A stretch of DNA of 64,000 nt from Devosia equisanguinis (lineage in GTDB: Bacteria; Pseudomonadota; Alphaproteobacteria; Rhizobiales; Devosiaceae): positions 53,454 to 117,453 of the forward strand of contig NZ_UZWD01000015.1 of NCBI RefSeq assembly GCF_900631955.1. The letters run 5' to 3'. Below the pieces are notes generated by a model. The model was not told the origin of the DNA and did not search any database. It worked only from the letters and a program-made list of their open reading frames with translations. The translations under genes and the position numbers were made by a program. Shown here piece by piece: positions 52,121 through 63,524 of the stretch (its first letter is position 1; every line of letters begins with the position of its first letter).

Positions 52121-53791
52121 ATGCTCAACGCGCTGTCGGTCCGTAATATCGTTCTTATCGATCAACTCGATCTGGCGCTCGATGCCGGGATGACGGTGCT
52201 CACCGGCGAGACCGGAGCCGGAAAATCCATCCTGCTCGATGCGCTGACGCTGGCCTTGGGCGGTCGCGGCGACGCTTCGCTGGTGCGCCAGGGGCAGGAC
52301 AGCGGGCAGGTGGTGGCCGTGCTGGAGCTGGCGGCCGATCATCCGGCGCGGGCGCTGCTGCGCGACAATGCCATTGCCGACGACGAGGACGTCATCCTGC
52401 GCCGCGTGCAATTCGCCGATGGCCGGACCCGCGCCTTCATCAACGATCAACCGGTATCAGCCTCGCTGCTGCAAAAGGTGGGTGGGCAGATCGTCGAAAT
52501 TCACGGCCAGCACGACGACCGGGCGCTGGTCGATGTGGCGACACACCGCGCGGCGCTCGACGCTTTCGGCGAGCTGGCCCCGCACGCCAATGCGGTGCGG
52601 GAATGCTGGGCGGCCTTGGCCGAAATCCAGCAGTCCGTCTCCGAACAGCGGACCCTGGTGGCCGAGGCCATCGCCGCCGAAGAATATGCCCGCCACACCG
52701 TGGACGAGTTGGGCAAGCTCAAGCCGGTGCTGGGCGAAGAGGACGAACTGGCCGAGCGCCGCCAGCAATTGCAGCAGGCCGAAAAGGCCTCCTCCGACGT
52801 GGTCGAGATCGACGATATCCTCAATGGCGCCAACGCCCCCGGTCCGGCACTGGCGGGGCTGATGCGCCGGCTGATCCGCAAGGTGGATGGCGGCGCCTCC
52901 CTGTTCCAGCCGCTGGTCGAGGCGCTCGATGCCAGCCTGATCACATTGGATCGCACCACTGATGCGCTCGAAGAGCTCAAGCGCGAAATGGCCTTCGATC
53001 CGGCGGAATTGGAGGCGGTCGAGGAGCGACTCTTCGCCCTGCGCGCTGCGGCGCGCAAACACCAGACCAGCTGTGATGGCCTGGTCGAGGTCTTGGCCAA
53101 ATATGAGGGCGATCTCGATACGCTGCAAAGCGGGGAAAGCCGGTTGCGGGCGCTCGAAGCCGAGGAAGCGACGGCGCGCGCCCGCTATCGCGAGGCGGCC
53201 GATATTCTCAGCACTGGTCGCAAGAAGGCAGCCAAGGCGCTGAGCAAGGCCGTAGAAGCCGAATTGCCCGATCTCAAACTGGGCGCGGCCAAATTTATCG
53301 TCGATCACCAGATCGACGGGGAGCGGGTGGCCGCCACCGGTTTCGACCAGATCGCCTTCCACGTGCAGACCAATCCGGGCACCGCGCCCGGGCCGCTGCT
53401 CAAGGTGGCCTCGGGCGGCGAATTGAGCCGCTTCCTCCTGGCGCTCAAAGTGGTGCTGGCCGATCGCGGCTCGGCGCCGGTGCTCATTTTCGACGAAATC
53501 GACACCGGCGTTGGTGGTGCCGTCGCCGACGCCATTGGCCGCCGCCTGGCGCGGCTGGCCGGCACCGTGCAGGTGCTGACGGTCACTCATGCGCCACAGG
53601 TGGCGGCGCGGGCCAATCGGCACCTCTTGATCGAAAAGCAGATGGTCAATGAGGGCGCCTTCATGCGCACCCATGTCCGCCCGCTCGACAAGCCGGCACG
53701 CCAGGAAGAGGTAGCCCGCATGCTCGCCGGCGCCGAGATCACCGACGAAGCCCGCGCTGCTGCCAAGAAATTGCTTGGGGCTGTGGGATGA
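52121..53791 (+). CDS. recN: DNA repair protein RecN
   Basis: SMC-like repair ATPase of 556 residues acting early in double-strand-break repair. N-terminal MLNALSVRNIVLIDQLDLAL and Walker A GETGAGKS (30-37); a long central coiled coil (about 150-360); C-terminal signature KVASGGELSRFLLALK and Walker B LIFDEIDTGVGG. Starts at ATG 52121. It precedes ligA with a repeat in the gap, a common arrangement in this order of bacteria. Confidence 0.95.
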   Translation: MLNALSVRNIVLIDQLDLALDAGMTVLTGETGAGKSILLDALTLALGGRGDASLVRQGQDSGQVVAVLELAADHPARALLRDNAIADDEDVILRRVQFADGRTRAFINDQPVSASLLQKVGGQIVEIHGQHDDRALVDVATHRAALDAFGELAPHANAVRECWAALAEIQQSVSEQRTLVAEAIAAEEYARHTVDELGKLKPVLGEEDELAERRQQLQQAEKASSDVVEIDDILNGANAPGPALAGLMRRLIRKVDGGASLFQPLVEALDASLITLDRTTDALEELKREMAFDPAELEAVEERLFALRAAARKHQTSCDGLVEVLAKYEGDLDTLQSGESRLRALEAEEATARARYREAADILSTGRKKAAKALSKAVEAELPDLKLGAAKFIVDHQIDGERVAATGFDQIAFHVQTNPGTAPGPLLKVASGGELSRFLLALKVVLADRGSAPVLIFDEIDTGVGGAVADAIGRRLARLAGTVQVLTVTHAPQVAARANRHLLIEKQMVNEGAFMRTHVRPLDKPARQEEVARMLAGAEITDEARAAAKKLLGAVG

Positions 53792-53799
53792 CCTTTCTT

Positions 53800-56162
<2,363 letters not shown>

Positions 56163-56178
56163 TTTTGGGAGGGTGAAG

Positions 56179-57438
56179 ATGCGCCTGGTTATGGGAATGG
56201 CGCTGGCGGCAGTGATGGCCCCCGGCGCAGCGATCGCCAGCCCCCTGGGCGAGAAATTGCCCGACCTGCTCTATGCCGGGACTGCCACCGCCGAGCGCGA
56301 CGCCTATGCCACCGCCTGCGACGAGGGCGACGCGGAAGCCTGTTTCGGCGTCGGCCTCATCGATCTCATCCTCACCGCCGAGGGCTTTTCCCAGGCCCTC
56401 TATCGCCACGGTGCCACCGCGCCCGACATGCCGGCGGCGGCCATGCTGCTGGGCATTGGCGAGGCGCAGGTCGCAGCCTCGGGCAATCCCGACCCCGAGC
56501 CGCTGACCTATGATGGGCTGCGCCAGGTGCTCGACGATTTCGTCGGCGGGCTCGATCAGGCGCAGCAAGGTTTTGTGCTGGCGGCGGAATTCGACGACGA
56601 CTTTGTCCTGCTCATCGATCCGCTGCGTGTGCGGCTCGACCTCAATGGTGACGGCACCTCTTCGGAGGGCGAAACGCTGGCGCTGCTGCTCAGAGATGCC
56701 ATAGAGCTGCCGCAGGGCAAGACCAAGGACGGGCGGACAGCGCCTGTCGATACCACGATCGGGTTCGACCGCGCCGATGCCCTTTGGTTCGCTGGCTATA
56801 CGCAGATCACCGCGGCGCCCGTCGATCTGCTCCTGGCCCATGATTTTTCCCAGTTCTTCGACGCGGCGCTGCACCGGGTGTTTCCCCGCGCCGGCCTGCC
56901 GATGCAGGATTTTTCCAAGCCGCGCGGCACGCTGATGATGGACGCCGAAAGCGACGGGTTCATAGCCGATATGATTGCGGCCATCCACACGGCGTCCTTC
57001 CCAGTGGAGGATAGTGCCCGTCTCGCCGGCGTGCTCGAGCGCATGCGCAGCGTCACGGCGCTGTCGCGGCGCAATTGGGAAGCGATCCTCGCCGAAACCG
57101 ATGACAATCGCGAGCTGGTGCCCTCGCCGGCCCAGACCTCGCTGGTTCCCGGCATGGCCGTGACCCAGGAGATTGTCGATGCGTGGATGGAAACGCTCGA
57201 CACCGTGGACCAGATCCTGGCCGGTGATCTGCTGATCCCGCATTGGCGCTTCCGCCAGGGGTTCAGCCTGCCGGCCTATTTCGAAACGGCGACCGAAACT
57301 GACCTCATCATGCTGCTGACCGGGCAGGGGGCCTTGCCCTTCCTGCGCGACGGGCCGGTGGCCGATGAACAGAGTTTTGTGGCCGGCAATCGCGTCTTCG
57401 GCGACAACTGGCCGAATTTTATCGTGTGGTTCAATTGA
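56179..57438 (+). CDS. Secreted protein of unknown function
   Basis: Exported protein of 419 residues with a signal peptide (MRLVMGMALAAVMAPGAAIA). The ATG at 56179 has GGGAGG six bases before it. An EF-hand-like acidic loop DLNGDGTSSEGE (about residues 155-166) may bind calcium. CDEGDAEACFGVGLIDL recalls Sel1-type repeats only slightly. It is 16 bases after ligA and overlaps the next gene by one base, so ligA and the three following genes may share a transcript. Not recognised further. Confidence 0.75.
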   Translation: MRLVMGMALAAVMAPGAAIASPLGEKLPDLLYAGTATAERDAYATACDEGDAEACFGVGLIDLILTAEGFSQALYRHGATAPDMPAAAMLLGIGEAQVAASGNPDPEPLTYDGLRQVLDDFVGGLDQAQQGFVLAAEFDDDFVLLIDPLRVRLDLNGDGTSSEGETLALLLRDAIELPQGKTKDGRTAPVDTTIGFDRADALWFAGYTQITAAPVDLLLAHDFSQFFDAALHRVFPRAGLPMQDFSKPRGTLMMDAESDGFIADMIAAIHTASFPVEDSARLAGVLERMRSVTALSRRNWEAILAETDDNRELVPSPAQTSLVPGMAVTQEIVDAWMETLDTVDQILAGDLLIPHWRFRQGFSLPAYFETATETDLIMLLTGQGALPFLRDGPVADEQSFVAGNRVFGDNWPNFIVWFN

Positions 57439-57935
57439 TGCGCCGGCTGCTGGCCCTCGCCATGGCGCTGGTGCTGGCCGTACCGCTAGCGCTTGCCGGC
57501 GACCGGAGCGATCCCGCTGCTGTCGTCGAGCAATTCTATGCCGGCTATGCCCAGATCAACTACGATGGCAGTGACCACGCCTTGCGCTCGGCCGCGCTCA
57601 ATGCGCTGGTCGAAGAGAGTAACCGCCTGCAACTCCAGGGCCTGCCCGGCGCGCTCGATTTCGATCCCTTTCTCGGTGCCTATCCCGGCGCGGTGGTCAC
57701 CCATGAAATCGGCGATATCAGCATGGATGGTGAGACCGCCGCTGTCGATGTCGCCTTTCACAATGATGGCGTGCCGGGCACGGTCACCGTCGAACTGGTG
57801 CGTGAAGATGGCACCTGGCGCATCGATGATGTCGTCTCGACCATGGCCGGCAAATCCTATCGCATGACCGATCTTTACGCGGCCGGCTTCGCCCGCGCCG
57901 CGCAGGCCGCAGCAGCGGCCCCAACAGTCCCTTAA
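57438..57935 (+). CDS. DUF3828-like secreted protein (copy 1)
   Basis: Exported protein of 165 residues with a signal peptide (MRRLLALAMALVLAVPLALA). The fold is hinted by VVEQFYAGYAQINYDG at the start and ELVREDGTWRIDDVVSTM at the end, as in DUF3828 proteins. Its ATG overlaps the previous stop (TGATG). The next gene encodes a paralogue: both contain FRSAALNAL or LRSAALNAL, ALDFDP and WRIDDV or WKIDDV. Function unknown. Confidence 0.78.
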   Translation: MRRLLALAMALVLAVPLALAGDRSDPAAVVEQFYAGYAQINYDGSDHALRSAALNALVEESNRLQLQGLPGALDFDPFLGAYPGAVVTHEIGDISMDGETAAVDVAFHNDGVPGTVTVELVREDGTWRIDDVVSTMAGKSYRMTDLYAAGFARAAQAAAAAPTVP

Positions 57936-57951
57936 CCCCCTGGAGTCTCCA

Positions 57952-58416
57952 ATGCGTCTTGTTTCCCTCGTGACCGGATTGTTCCTGGCCTTTGGCAGTC
58001 TTGCCAGTGCCCAGGCTTATGACACGCCCCAGGCCCTGCTCGAGGCCTTTTACGAGCCCTATTTCAGCGACAATTTCTACGACGACGAGTCGGTGTTCCG
58101 CTCGGCTGCGCTCAACGCCCTTTACGATGCCGATGCCAACAGCACGCCGGAAGGCGAAATGGGCGCGCTGGACTTCGATCCCTATGTCGATGGCCAGGAC
58201 TATATGCTGTCCGATCTGGTGATCGGCACACCGGAAATTTCTGGTGACACGGCAGTGGTCGAGGTGGACTTCAAGAATTTCGATCAGCCGATGACCATCT
58301 ACTACGATCTGGTCAAGGAAGATGGCGGTTGGAAGATCGACGACGTCTACCGCACCGATGGCGAATATCCCTACCGCCTGAGCGAAATCTTCCTCTCGGC
58401 GCAGCCGGCGCAGTAG
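57952..58416 (+). CDS. DUF3828-like secreted protein (copy 2)
   Basis: Exported protein of 154 residues, signal peptide MRLVSLVTGLFLAFGSLASA, tandem paralogue of the preceding gene. Shared marks are FYEPYFSDNFYDDE, SAALNALYDAD, GALDFDPYVDGQDY and LVKEDGGWKIDDVY. It is more acidic than copy 1. It lies 16 bases downstream with CTGGAG just before the ATG. Function unknown. Confidence 0.78.
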   Translation: MRLVSLVTGLFLAFGSLASAQAYDTPQALLEAFYEPYFSDNFYDDESVFRSAALNALYDADANSTPEGEMGALDFDPYVDGQDYMLSDLVIGTPEISGDTAVVEVDFKNFDQPMTIYYDLVKEDGGWKIDDVYRTDGEYPYRLSEIFLSAQPAQ

Positions 58417-58429
58417 CGGCGCTTGGCCT

Positions 58430-58640
58430 TCGGGCCGAGCCGGGACAACCCGCCCCCATGGTGTCAAGCCGGCGAAGGCCGGGATCCATATCGAGTTCTG
58501 GGTGAGATGTTGCCAAAAGCGCCGCCCGAACTCCCTCCCCTCTTGAGGGGAGGCCTGGGGTGGGGGGATGAGAGCCCGGTGCCAATTCGCCATATACGAT
58601 AGCCCTGCCCTGAAAGGGGCAGGCGGCGATGGAGCCGCCC
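58430..58640. repeat. Dispersed repeat mosaic downstream of DUF3828 genes
   Basis: Contains an inverted copy of the start of the 51.5/63.8 kb block (ggtgagatgttgccaaaagc, cgaactccctcccctcttga) and the piece gagagcccggtgccaa, also present near 63.94 kb, plus acgatagccctgccct. No gene is visible. Confidence 0.7.
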
Positions 58641-58646
58641 GCAAAA

Positions 58647-58662
58647 GGTTTCACGTGAATCC
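58647..58662. promoter_or_regulatory. parS-like palindrome downstream of aceA
   Basis: GGTTTCACGTGAATCC matches the ParB-binding site consensus TGTTTCACGTGAAACA at 13 of 16 bases, with a perfect TTCACGTGAA core. A second such site is on the other side of aceA. It may instead be a regulator site. Confidence 0.35.
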
Positions 58663-58693
58663 GCGCCGGGGTGGGACCGGCGCGGGGTTTGCC

Positions 58694-59989
58694 TCAGTGG
58701 AACTGGGCGGTTTCGGTGGATTCGGCCATGGCGGTGGTGGCGCTCTGGCCCTCGCTCACCGTCATCGAGACGGCGTCGAAATAGCTGGTGCCCACTTCGC
58801 GCTGATGGCGGACGGCGGAGAAGCCGTGTTTTTCCGCCGCGAATTCGGCCTGTTGCAGCTCAGAATAGCCGGCCATCCCCCGCGCCTTGTAGTTCCGGGC
58901 CAATTCGAACGTGGTGAGGCTGAGATTGTGGAAGCCCGCCAGGGTGATGAACTGGTATTTATAGCCCATGGCGCCCAATTCGCGCTGGAACTTTTCCATA
59001 TCGGCCTCGCCCATATGCTTGGCCCAGTTGAAGCTGGGCGAGCAATTATAGGCCAGCATCTGCTCGGGATGCTCCCGGCGGATGGCCTCGGCGAATTTGC
59101 GCGCTTCGCCGAGATCAGGCGTCGAGGTTTCGCACCAGATGAGATCGGCATAGGGCGCATAGGCCAGGCCCCGGGCAATTGCGCAGTCGATGCCGCCCTT
59201 GAGCCGATAGAAACCTTCGGCGGTGCGCTCGCCGGTGACGAAAGGCTTGTCGTAATCGTCGATATCGGAGGTGATCAGCCGCGCTGCCTCGGCATCGGTG
59301 CGCGCCATGATCATGGTGGGCACGCCCATGACATCGGCAGCGAGCCGGGCGGAATTGAGGGTGCGGACGAACTGGCTGGTGGGCACGAGAACCTTGCCCC
59401 CGAGATGGCCACACTTCTTTTCGGATGCAAGCTGGTCCTCGAAATGCACGGCAGCCGCGCCGGCCTCGATCATGGCCTTCATCAGCTCGAAGACGTTGAG
59501 CGCGCCGCCGAAACCGGCTTCGGCATCGGCAATGATGGGGACGAAGAAGTCGAGATCGGTGGTCGCAGTGCCATCAGCCTTTTCCATGGTCTGGATCTGG
59601 TCGGCGCGCTGCAAGGCCTTGTTGATGCGCTTGACCACGGCCGGCACGCTGTCGACCGGGTAGAGCGACTGGTCGGGATACATATTGCCCGAAGAATTGG
59701 CGTCAGCCGCAACCTGCCAGCCGGAGAGATAGATGGCTTTCAAACCGGCCTTGACCTGCTGGACGGCCTGATTGCCGGTAAAGGTACCGAGCGTGGGCAC
59801 AAAATCCTCACTGTGCAGCAGCTGCCAGAGCTTCTGCGCGCCGTTCTCGGCCAGGGTATGGCGGATGGGCAGGGAGCCGGCGAGGCGGCGCACATCGGCG
59901 GGCGTATAGGTGCGGGCAATAGTCTTCCAGCGATCCGGGGCATAATCCGGCGTCGGGAAGGCTTCGGGCTTGTGTGGCTTGTCGAGCAT
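58694..59989 (-). CDS. aceA: Isocitrate lyase AceA
   Basis: Glyoxylate-cycle enzyme splitting isocitrate into glyoxylate and succinate, 431 residues. The catalytic motif KKCGHLGGK is visible, with [20 protein letters not shown] metal-binding acidic residues (DADF ... ADAEAGFGG) and [14 protein letters not shown] stands six bases before the ATG at 59989. It is needed for growth on acetyl-CoA, which the pca pathway in the same window yields. It follows the 75-residue gene, and an ScfR-type regulator is divergent from that pair. Confidence 0.96.
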   Translation of the reverse strand: MLDKPHKPEAFPTPDYAPDRWKTIARTYTPADVRRLAGSLPIRHTLAENGAQKLWQLLHSEDFVPTLGTFTGNQAVQQVKAGLKAIYLSGWQVAADANSSGNMYPDQSLYPVDSVPAVVKRINKALQRADQIQTMEKADGTATTDLDFFVPIIADAEAGFGGALNVFELMKAMIEAGAAAVHFEDQLASEKKCGHLGGKVLVPTSQFVRTLNSARLAADVMGVPTMIMARTDAEAARLITSDIDDYDKPFVTGERTAEGFYRLKGGIDCAIARGLAYAPYADLIWCETSTPDLGEARKFAEAIRREHPEQMLAYNCSPSFNWAKHMGEADMEKFQRELGAMGYKYQFITLAGFHNLSLTTFELARNYKARGMAGYSELQQAEFAAEKHGFSAVRHQREVGTSYFDAVSMTVSEGQSATTAMAESTETAQFH

Positions 59990-60047
59990 GTCGGTTCTCC
60001 TCGAATTTGGACATGGCTGCGCCGGTCCGTCCGAAAACGGCTGGCAA

Positions 60048-60063
60048 TGATTCACGTGGAACT
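60048..60063. promoter_or_regulatory. parS-like palindrome upstream of aceA
   Basis: TGATTCACGTGGAACT matches the ParB-site consensus TGTTTCACGTGAAACA at 13 of 16 bases. Together with 58647-58662 it brackets aceA, both sites in non-coding DNA 1.4 kb apart. Confidence 0.35.
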
Positions 60064-60084
60064 TTTGGGTTGGGGGCGCGGCGG

Positions 60085-60312
60085 TTAGCCGGCGACGCGG
60101 CGGGAGAAGGTGGCCGCGATCATGCCGGCGCCGGAGAACAGTTCCTGCGCGTCTTCGCCACCAACCAGGGTGAACTGGTGCCGACCGATGCGGCCGGCAA
60201 TCGCATAGCCCTGGACGTCGAGCCCGCGAGCCTTGAACTGGGCCATGGCCTCGTTGGCGGTGGGGGCAATGATGGTGATGTATTCGTCGCGTTCGGCGGT
60301 GATGGGGGACAT
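60085..60312 (-). CDS. Small conserved-type protein upstream of aceA
   Basis: A 75-residue protein, [20 protein letters not shown] then a segment with [20 protein letters not shown] and [25 protein letters not shown] stands eight bases before the ATG at 60312; the open frame to 60504 runs into the regulator gene. It is 95 bases before aceA in the same direction, so both may be made together. I do not recognise a characterised function; a small regulator or partner of glyoxylate metabolism is possible. Confidence 0.75.
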   Translation of the reverse strand: MSPITAERDEYITIIAPTANEAMAQFKARGLDVQGYAIAGRIGRHQFTLVGGEDAQELFSGAGMIAATFSRRVAG

Positions 60313-60387
60313 TGGAATTTCTCCTCGCTGGTTGATGTAAATATTTGACAACCGGCAGAAGAATGCAAGAAATAGCCTGAACACCGC

Positions 60388-60444
60388 CTGTAAACCTGTA
60401 AATCGGCGGTCAATTCCGGAGCGTAGTTCTGTAAATTCTGTAAA
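60388..60444. promoter_or_regulatory. Paired CTGTAAA repeats, candidate ScfR operators
   Basis: CTGTAAA occurs four times as two tandem pairs: 60388-60394 with 60396-60402, and 60429-60435 with 60438-60444. They lie in the 151-base gap between the aceA-side genes and the regulator gene, the last pair only 20 bases before its ATG. They may bring about autoregulation and control of aceA. Confidence 0.6.
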
Positions 60445-60463
60445 TCCGGGGGCGGAGGAAAAC

Positions 60464-61873
60464 ATGGTCGATACGGCAGAAAGCCAGATCGGTGGCCGCA
60501 TCAAGCGGTTGCGGCGGCAGCGGCGGCTGAACCAGGCGGACCTGGCGGCGGCGCTGGGGATTTCGCCCAGCTATCTCAACCTGATCGAGCACAATCGCCG
60601 CAAGGTGACGGTCCCCTTGCTGTTTTCCATCGCCGGCTATTTCGGGGTCGAGCCGGGCGAACTGGTGGACAGTGACGAGGGCCGGTTGGCCGGCGACCTG
60701 ATGGAAGCGTTCGGCGACGATCTCTTCGCCGATAGCGACCTCACCAATCTCGAAATCCGCGACCTTGCCACCGCCAATCCGGCGGCGGCGCGGGCGGTGC
60801 TGAAACTTTATGATCGCTATCGGGTGCTGGCGTCCGGGGGTGAAGCGCCGCGCCGGGACGGGGAGGCAGAGCCCTATCACCTGGCCACCGACGCCATTTC
60901 CGATTTCCTTCAGGAAAACGCCAATCATTTTCCGGCGCTGGAAGATGCGGCCGAAAGGGTGCGCGTCGATATCGACAATTCCGGCGACAGTTTCGATCCG
61001 GCCATCCGCACCTATCTCTTCAATGTCTTCGGGCTCGAGGTGCGGCTGGCCTCGCTGCCGCATGGCATTGCCCGCCAGACCGATCCGGCGCGGCGACATC
61101 TGCTGGTGTCCGACCTGCTCTCGGCGGAAAGCGCCAATTTTCTTCTGGCCCAGCAATTGGGGCAAATGGCGGCAACAGCCGAAATCGAGGCGGTGATCGC
61201 GGCCGCCGAATTGCCGGAGGGCGATGCGCCGGCCCTGGCGCGCAATGTGCTCTCGGCCTATTTCGCGGCGGCGCTGCTCATGCCCTATGCGCCGTTTCTA
61301 AGGGCCTGTCGCGACTATCGCTATGATATCGAACGGCTGGGCCGGCGGTTCGGCGCCAGTTTCGAGCAGGTCTGCCACCGCATGACCACGCTGCAGCGCA
61401 AGGGCGCCTCGGGTATTCCCCTGCATCTGGTGCGCACCGATATCGCCGGCAATATTTCCAAGCGCTTTTCGCTGTCCGGCATTCACATTCCGCGCCATTC
61501 CGGCGCCTGTCCGCGCTGGAACATCTATGCGGCCTTTCTGGCGCCCGAGCGGATCAATGTGCAGCTGAGCCAGATGCCGGACGGACAGAAATTCTTCTGC
61601 ATTGCCCGCACCATCACCAAGGGCGATTATCGCTACAACGCCCCGCGCCGCTATCTTTCGATCGGTCTCGGCTGCGCCATCCACCATGCCGGCGAGATGA
61701 TCTATTCGGACGGCATGGATCTAGGCAGCGCCCAGCAGGTGGTGCCCATCGGCGTCGGCTGCCGCATCTGCCCGCGCATGGAATGCGGACAAAGGGCGCA
61801 TCCGCCGGCCGACCATCGCTTCCGGCTCGATGACAATGTCAGGCCCGAAAGCCTATATGCGCGGATGGGCTAG
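60464..61873 (+). CDS. ScfR/RamB-type short-chain fatty acyl-CoA regulator
   Basis: Regulator of 469 residues. An N-terminal XRE helix-turn-helix (IKRLRRQRRLNQADLAAALG, then ISPSYLNLIEHNRRKVTVPL) is followed by a long middle part and a C-terminal domain of short-chain acyl-CoA regulators with cysteines in GVGCRICPRMECGQR. Such proteins (ScfR, RamB, MccR) bind acyl-CoA and control glyoxylate or propionyl-CoA genes. Divergent from the aceA pair, which fits that job. GGAGG stands before the ATG. Confidence 0.9.
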   Translation: MVDTAESQIGGRIKRLRRQRRLNQADLAAALGISPSYLNLIEHNRRKVTVPLLFSIAGYFGVEPGELVDSDEGRLAGDLMEAFGDDLFADSDLTNLEIRDLATANPAAARAVLKLYDRYRVLASGGEAPRRDGEAEPYHLATDAISDFLQENANHFPALEDAAERVRVDIDNSGDSFDPAIRTYLFNVFGLEVRLASLPHGIARQTDPARRHLLVSDLLSAESANFLLAQQLGQMAATAEIEAVIAAAELPEGDAPALARNVLSAYFAAALLMPYAPFLRACRDYRYDIERLGRRFGASFEQVCHRMTTLQRKGASGIPLHLVRTDIAGNISKRFSLSGIHIPRHSGACPRWNIYAAFLAPERINVQLSQMPDGQKFFCIARTITKGDYRYNAPRRYLSIGLGCAIHHAGEMIYSDGMDLGSAQQVVPIGVGCRICPRMECGQRAHPPADHRFRLDDNVRPESLYARMG

Positions 61874-62003
61874 CGGTAGCGCGGGGTACCGACAGCAGAA
61901 TCTCGACTATCAAAACCGGCTGCTTTCGGCAGTGCCGACGTCGCTGGCGCGAAACGGGGTCAGCGCGCGGTAGCGCGGGACCAGGGCGACCCCGGCATTG
62001 CTG

Positions 62004-62579
62004 TTACTCGAGCACCATGGAAAAGATGGTCAGCAAGGCAAATATGGCAGCGACGCTGATTTGAGCCCACCGCTTGGGCACCGTGATTCCCAGCGCCAGC
62101 AGCACGAAGATCAGCCCGTTGATACCGAAGAACATCGGCGTCATCGGCAGTTCGGCAAAGCCTTCCTTGATCACCAGATTGGCCATGTCGAGAGAGTGGC
62201 TGATCAAGAGCGCGCCATAGAACCAGTACCGGCGGGCCACAAAATATTCGTAGTGGTTCTCGGCGCCGTCATTGGACTTGATTTCGTCCGGCAACAGCAC
62301 CGCAGTCATGAACAGATAGCTCGAGCAATAAAGGATCTGGTAGAGATAGAGCGGATAGCTCCACTGCACCTTGCCGAAGGTCTGCGCCTCTTCCCACCAG
62401 AACACCGATATCGCGCCGAACAGAAAGAAAATCCACAGCGCGTGGACGATATTCATCCGATATTCCTGCGGATGCTGCACGAACTTGGCGAGGCCGCTGA
62501 GCAATTTGCCCACCGCCAGGCCCAGGATCATGCCTGAGATCAGGCGCACATAGAGCGAGAGATCGGCAACCGGTTCCAT
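62004..62579 (-). CDS. Integral membrane protein of unknown function
   Basis: Membrane protein of 191 residues with about six hydrophobic helices; MEPVADLSLYVRLISGMILG begins the first. Conserved-looking aromatic stretches are VHALWIFFLFGAISVFWWEE and PLYLYQILYCSSYLFMTAVL. The ATG at 62579 is used because GGAAG lies about eight bases before it; the frame continues to 62663. It is a single gene facing the regulator gene. Family not recognised. Confidence 0.75.
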   Translation of the reverse strand: MEPVADLSLYVRLISGMILGLAVGKLLSGLAKFVQHPQEYRMNIVHALWIFFLFGAISVFWWEEAQTFGKVQWSYPLYLYQILYCSSYLFMTAVLLPDEIKSNDGAENHYEYFVARRYWFYGALLISHSLDMANLVIKEGFAELPMTPMFFGINGLIFVLLALGITVPKRWAQISVAAIFALLTIFSMVLE

Positions 62580-62780
62580 GGGCGAGGCTTCCTTTCGCGC
62601 TGCACACCCCCGCTCTGCTAGCCGATTGTGTGGGAGTTCTGCAACAGTGCGCAATGAGATCAAATTGTGGCGAGGAACTGCCCAATTCGTGCCACGTTAA
62701 GGATAACAAGCGTAATCACGAGGTGACTGCGCACCGATTTGCGCGCGCTTCCCCGAAATGCCTGCCCCGAGGTCCCTGTA

Positions 62781-63431
62781 TTGATTTCCCGCCGCCTTTT
62801 CCTGCTTGGCATTTCCGCCACCGCCCTGTCGGCCTGCTCCACCACGCGCCAGCCCGTGGTCGTCGAACCGACCTTCGATCCCTATTACGTGCGCATGTAT
62901 GGGCCGGTTACCGATGAGCCCTACATGGTCGCCGCCATGGACCTGCGCCGCGTCGACCCGCAATGGTGGCGCCAGGAAGTGCCCTATATGACCACCGAGC
63001 GTCCTGGCACGCTGGTCGTCGATACCCCGGCGCACTATCTCTATCTGGTGCTCGAGGGCGGTCGCGCCCTGCGCTACGGCATCGGCGTCGGCAAGGACGA
63101 GGCCCTGGTGTTCCGCGGTAATGCCACCATTGGCCGCAAGGCTGCCTGGCCGCGCTGGACCCCGACCAAGTCGATGATCGCCCGCGAGCCCGACCGCTAC
63201 GGCCCCTACGCCAATGGCATGGGCCCCGGCCCGGAAAATCCGCTTGGTCCGCGTGCCCTTTACCTCTACAAGAACGGCGCCGACACCCTGTTCCGCATCC
63301 ATGGTACCACCGAGCCCTACACGATCGGCACCAATGTGTCTTCGGGCTGCATTCGCCTCATGAACCAGGACATTATCGATCTCTACGCCCGCGTCCCCGT
63401 TGGCGCCCGCGTAACAGTGATCAACGCCTGA
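62781..63431 (+). CDS. L,D-transpeptidase (YkuD family), Tat lipoprotein
   Basis: Cell-wall cross-linking enzyme of 216 residues. It likely starts at TTG 62781 with GAGG eight bases upstream, giving ISRRLFLLGISATALSACST: a twin-arginine signal followed by a lipobox (LSAC). The YkuD active site is visible as HGTTEPYTIGTNVSSGCIRL with the nucleophile cysteine in SSGC. An open frame starts earlier at 62739, and a short frame beginning with ATG 62758 ends inside this TTG. It acts in the periplasm on peptidoglycan. Confidence 0.9.
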   Translation: MISRRLFLLGISATALSACSTTRQPVVVEPTFDPYYVRMYGPVTDEPYMVAAMDLRRVDPQWWRQEVPYMTTERPGTLVVDTPAHYLYLVLEGGRALRYGIGVGKDEALVFRGNATIGRKAAWPRWTPTKSMIAREPDRYGPYANGMGPGPENPLGPRALYLYKNGADTLFRIHGTTEPYTIGTNVSSGCIRLMNQDIIDLYARVPVGARVTVINA

Positions 63432-63489
63432 CCCCATTCTCGAATTGCTGGTTGCGGTTCATCCGTAGTCACCCGCAGCCAGCACCCAA

Positions 63490-63520
63490 AGCACCGCCGG
63501 TCACCCCGGCGGTGCTTTTT
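63490..63520 (+). terminator. Rho-independent terminator after the L,D-transpeptidase gene
   Basis: Eleven-base perfect stem, arms 63490-63500 and 63506-63516, loop TCACC, followed by TTTT and GTTT. A clear terminator. Confidence 0.88.
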
Positions 63521-63524
63521 GTTT

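Noticed and set aside
58568..60088. 506-codon open frame antisense to aceA
   Set aside because: Antisense to isocitrate lyase and starts inside a dispersed repeat.
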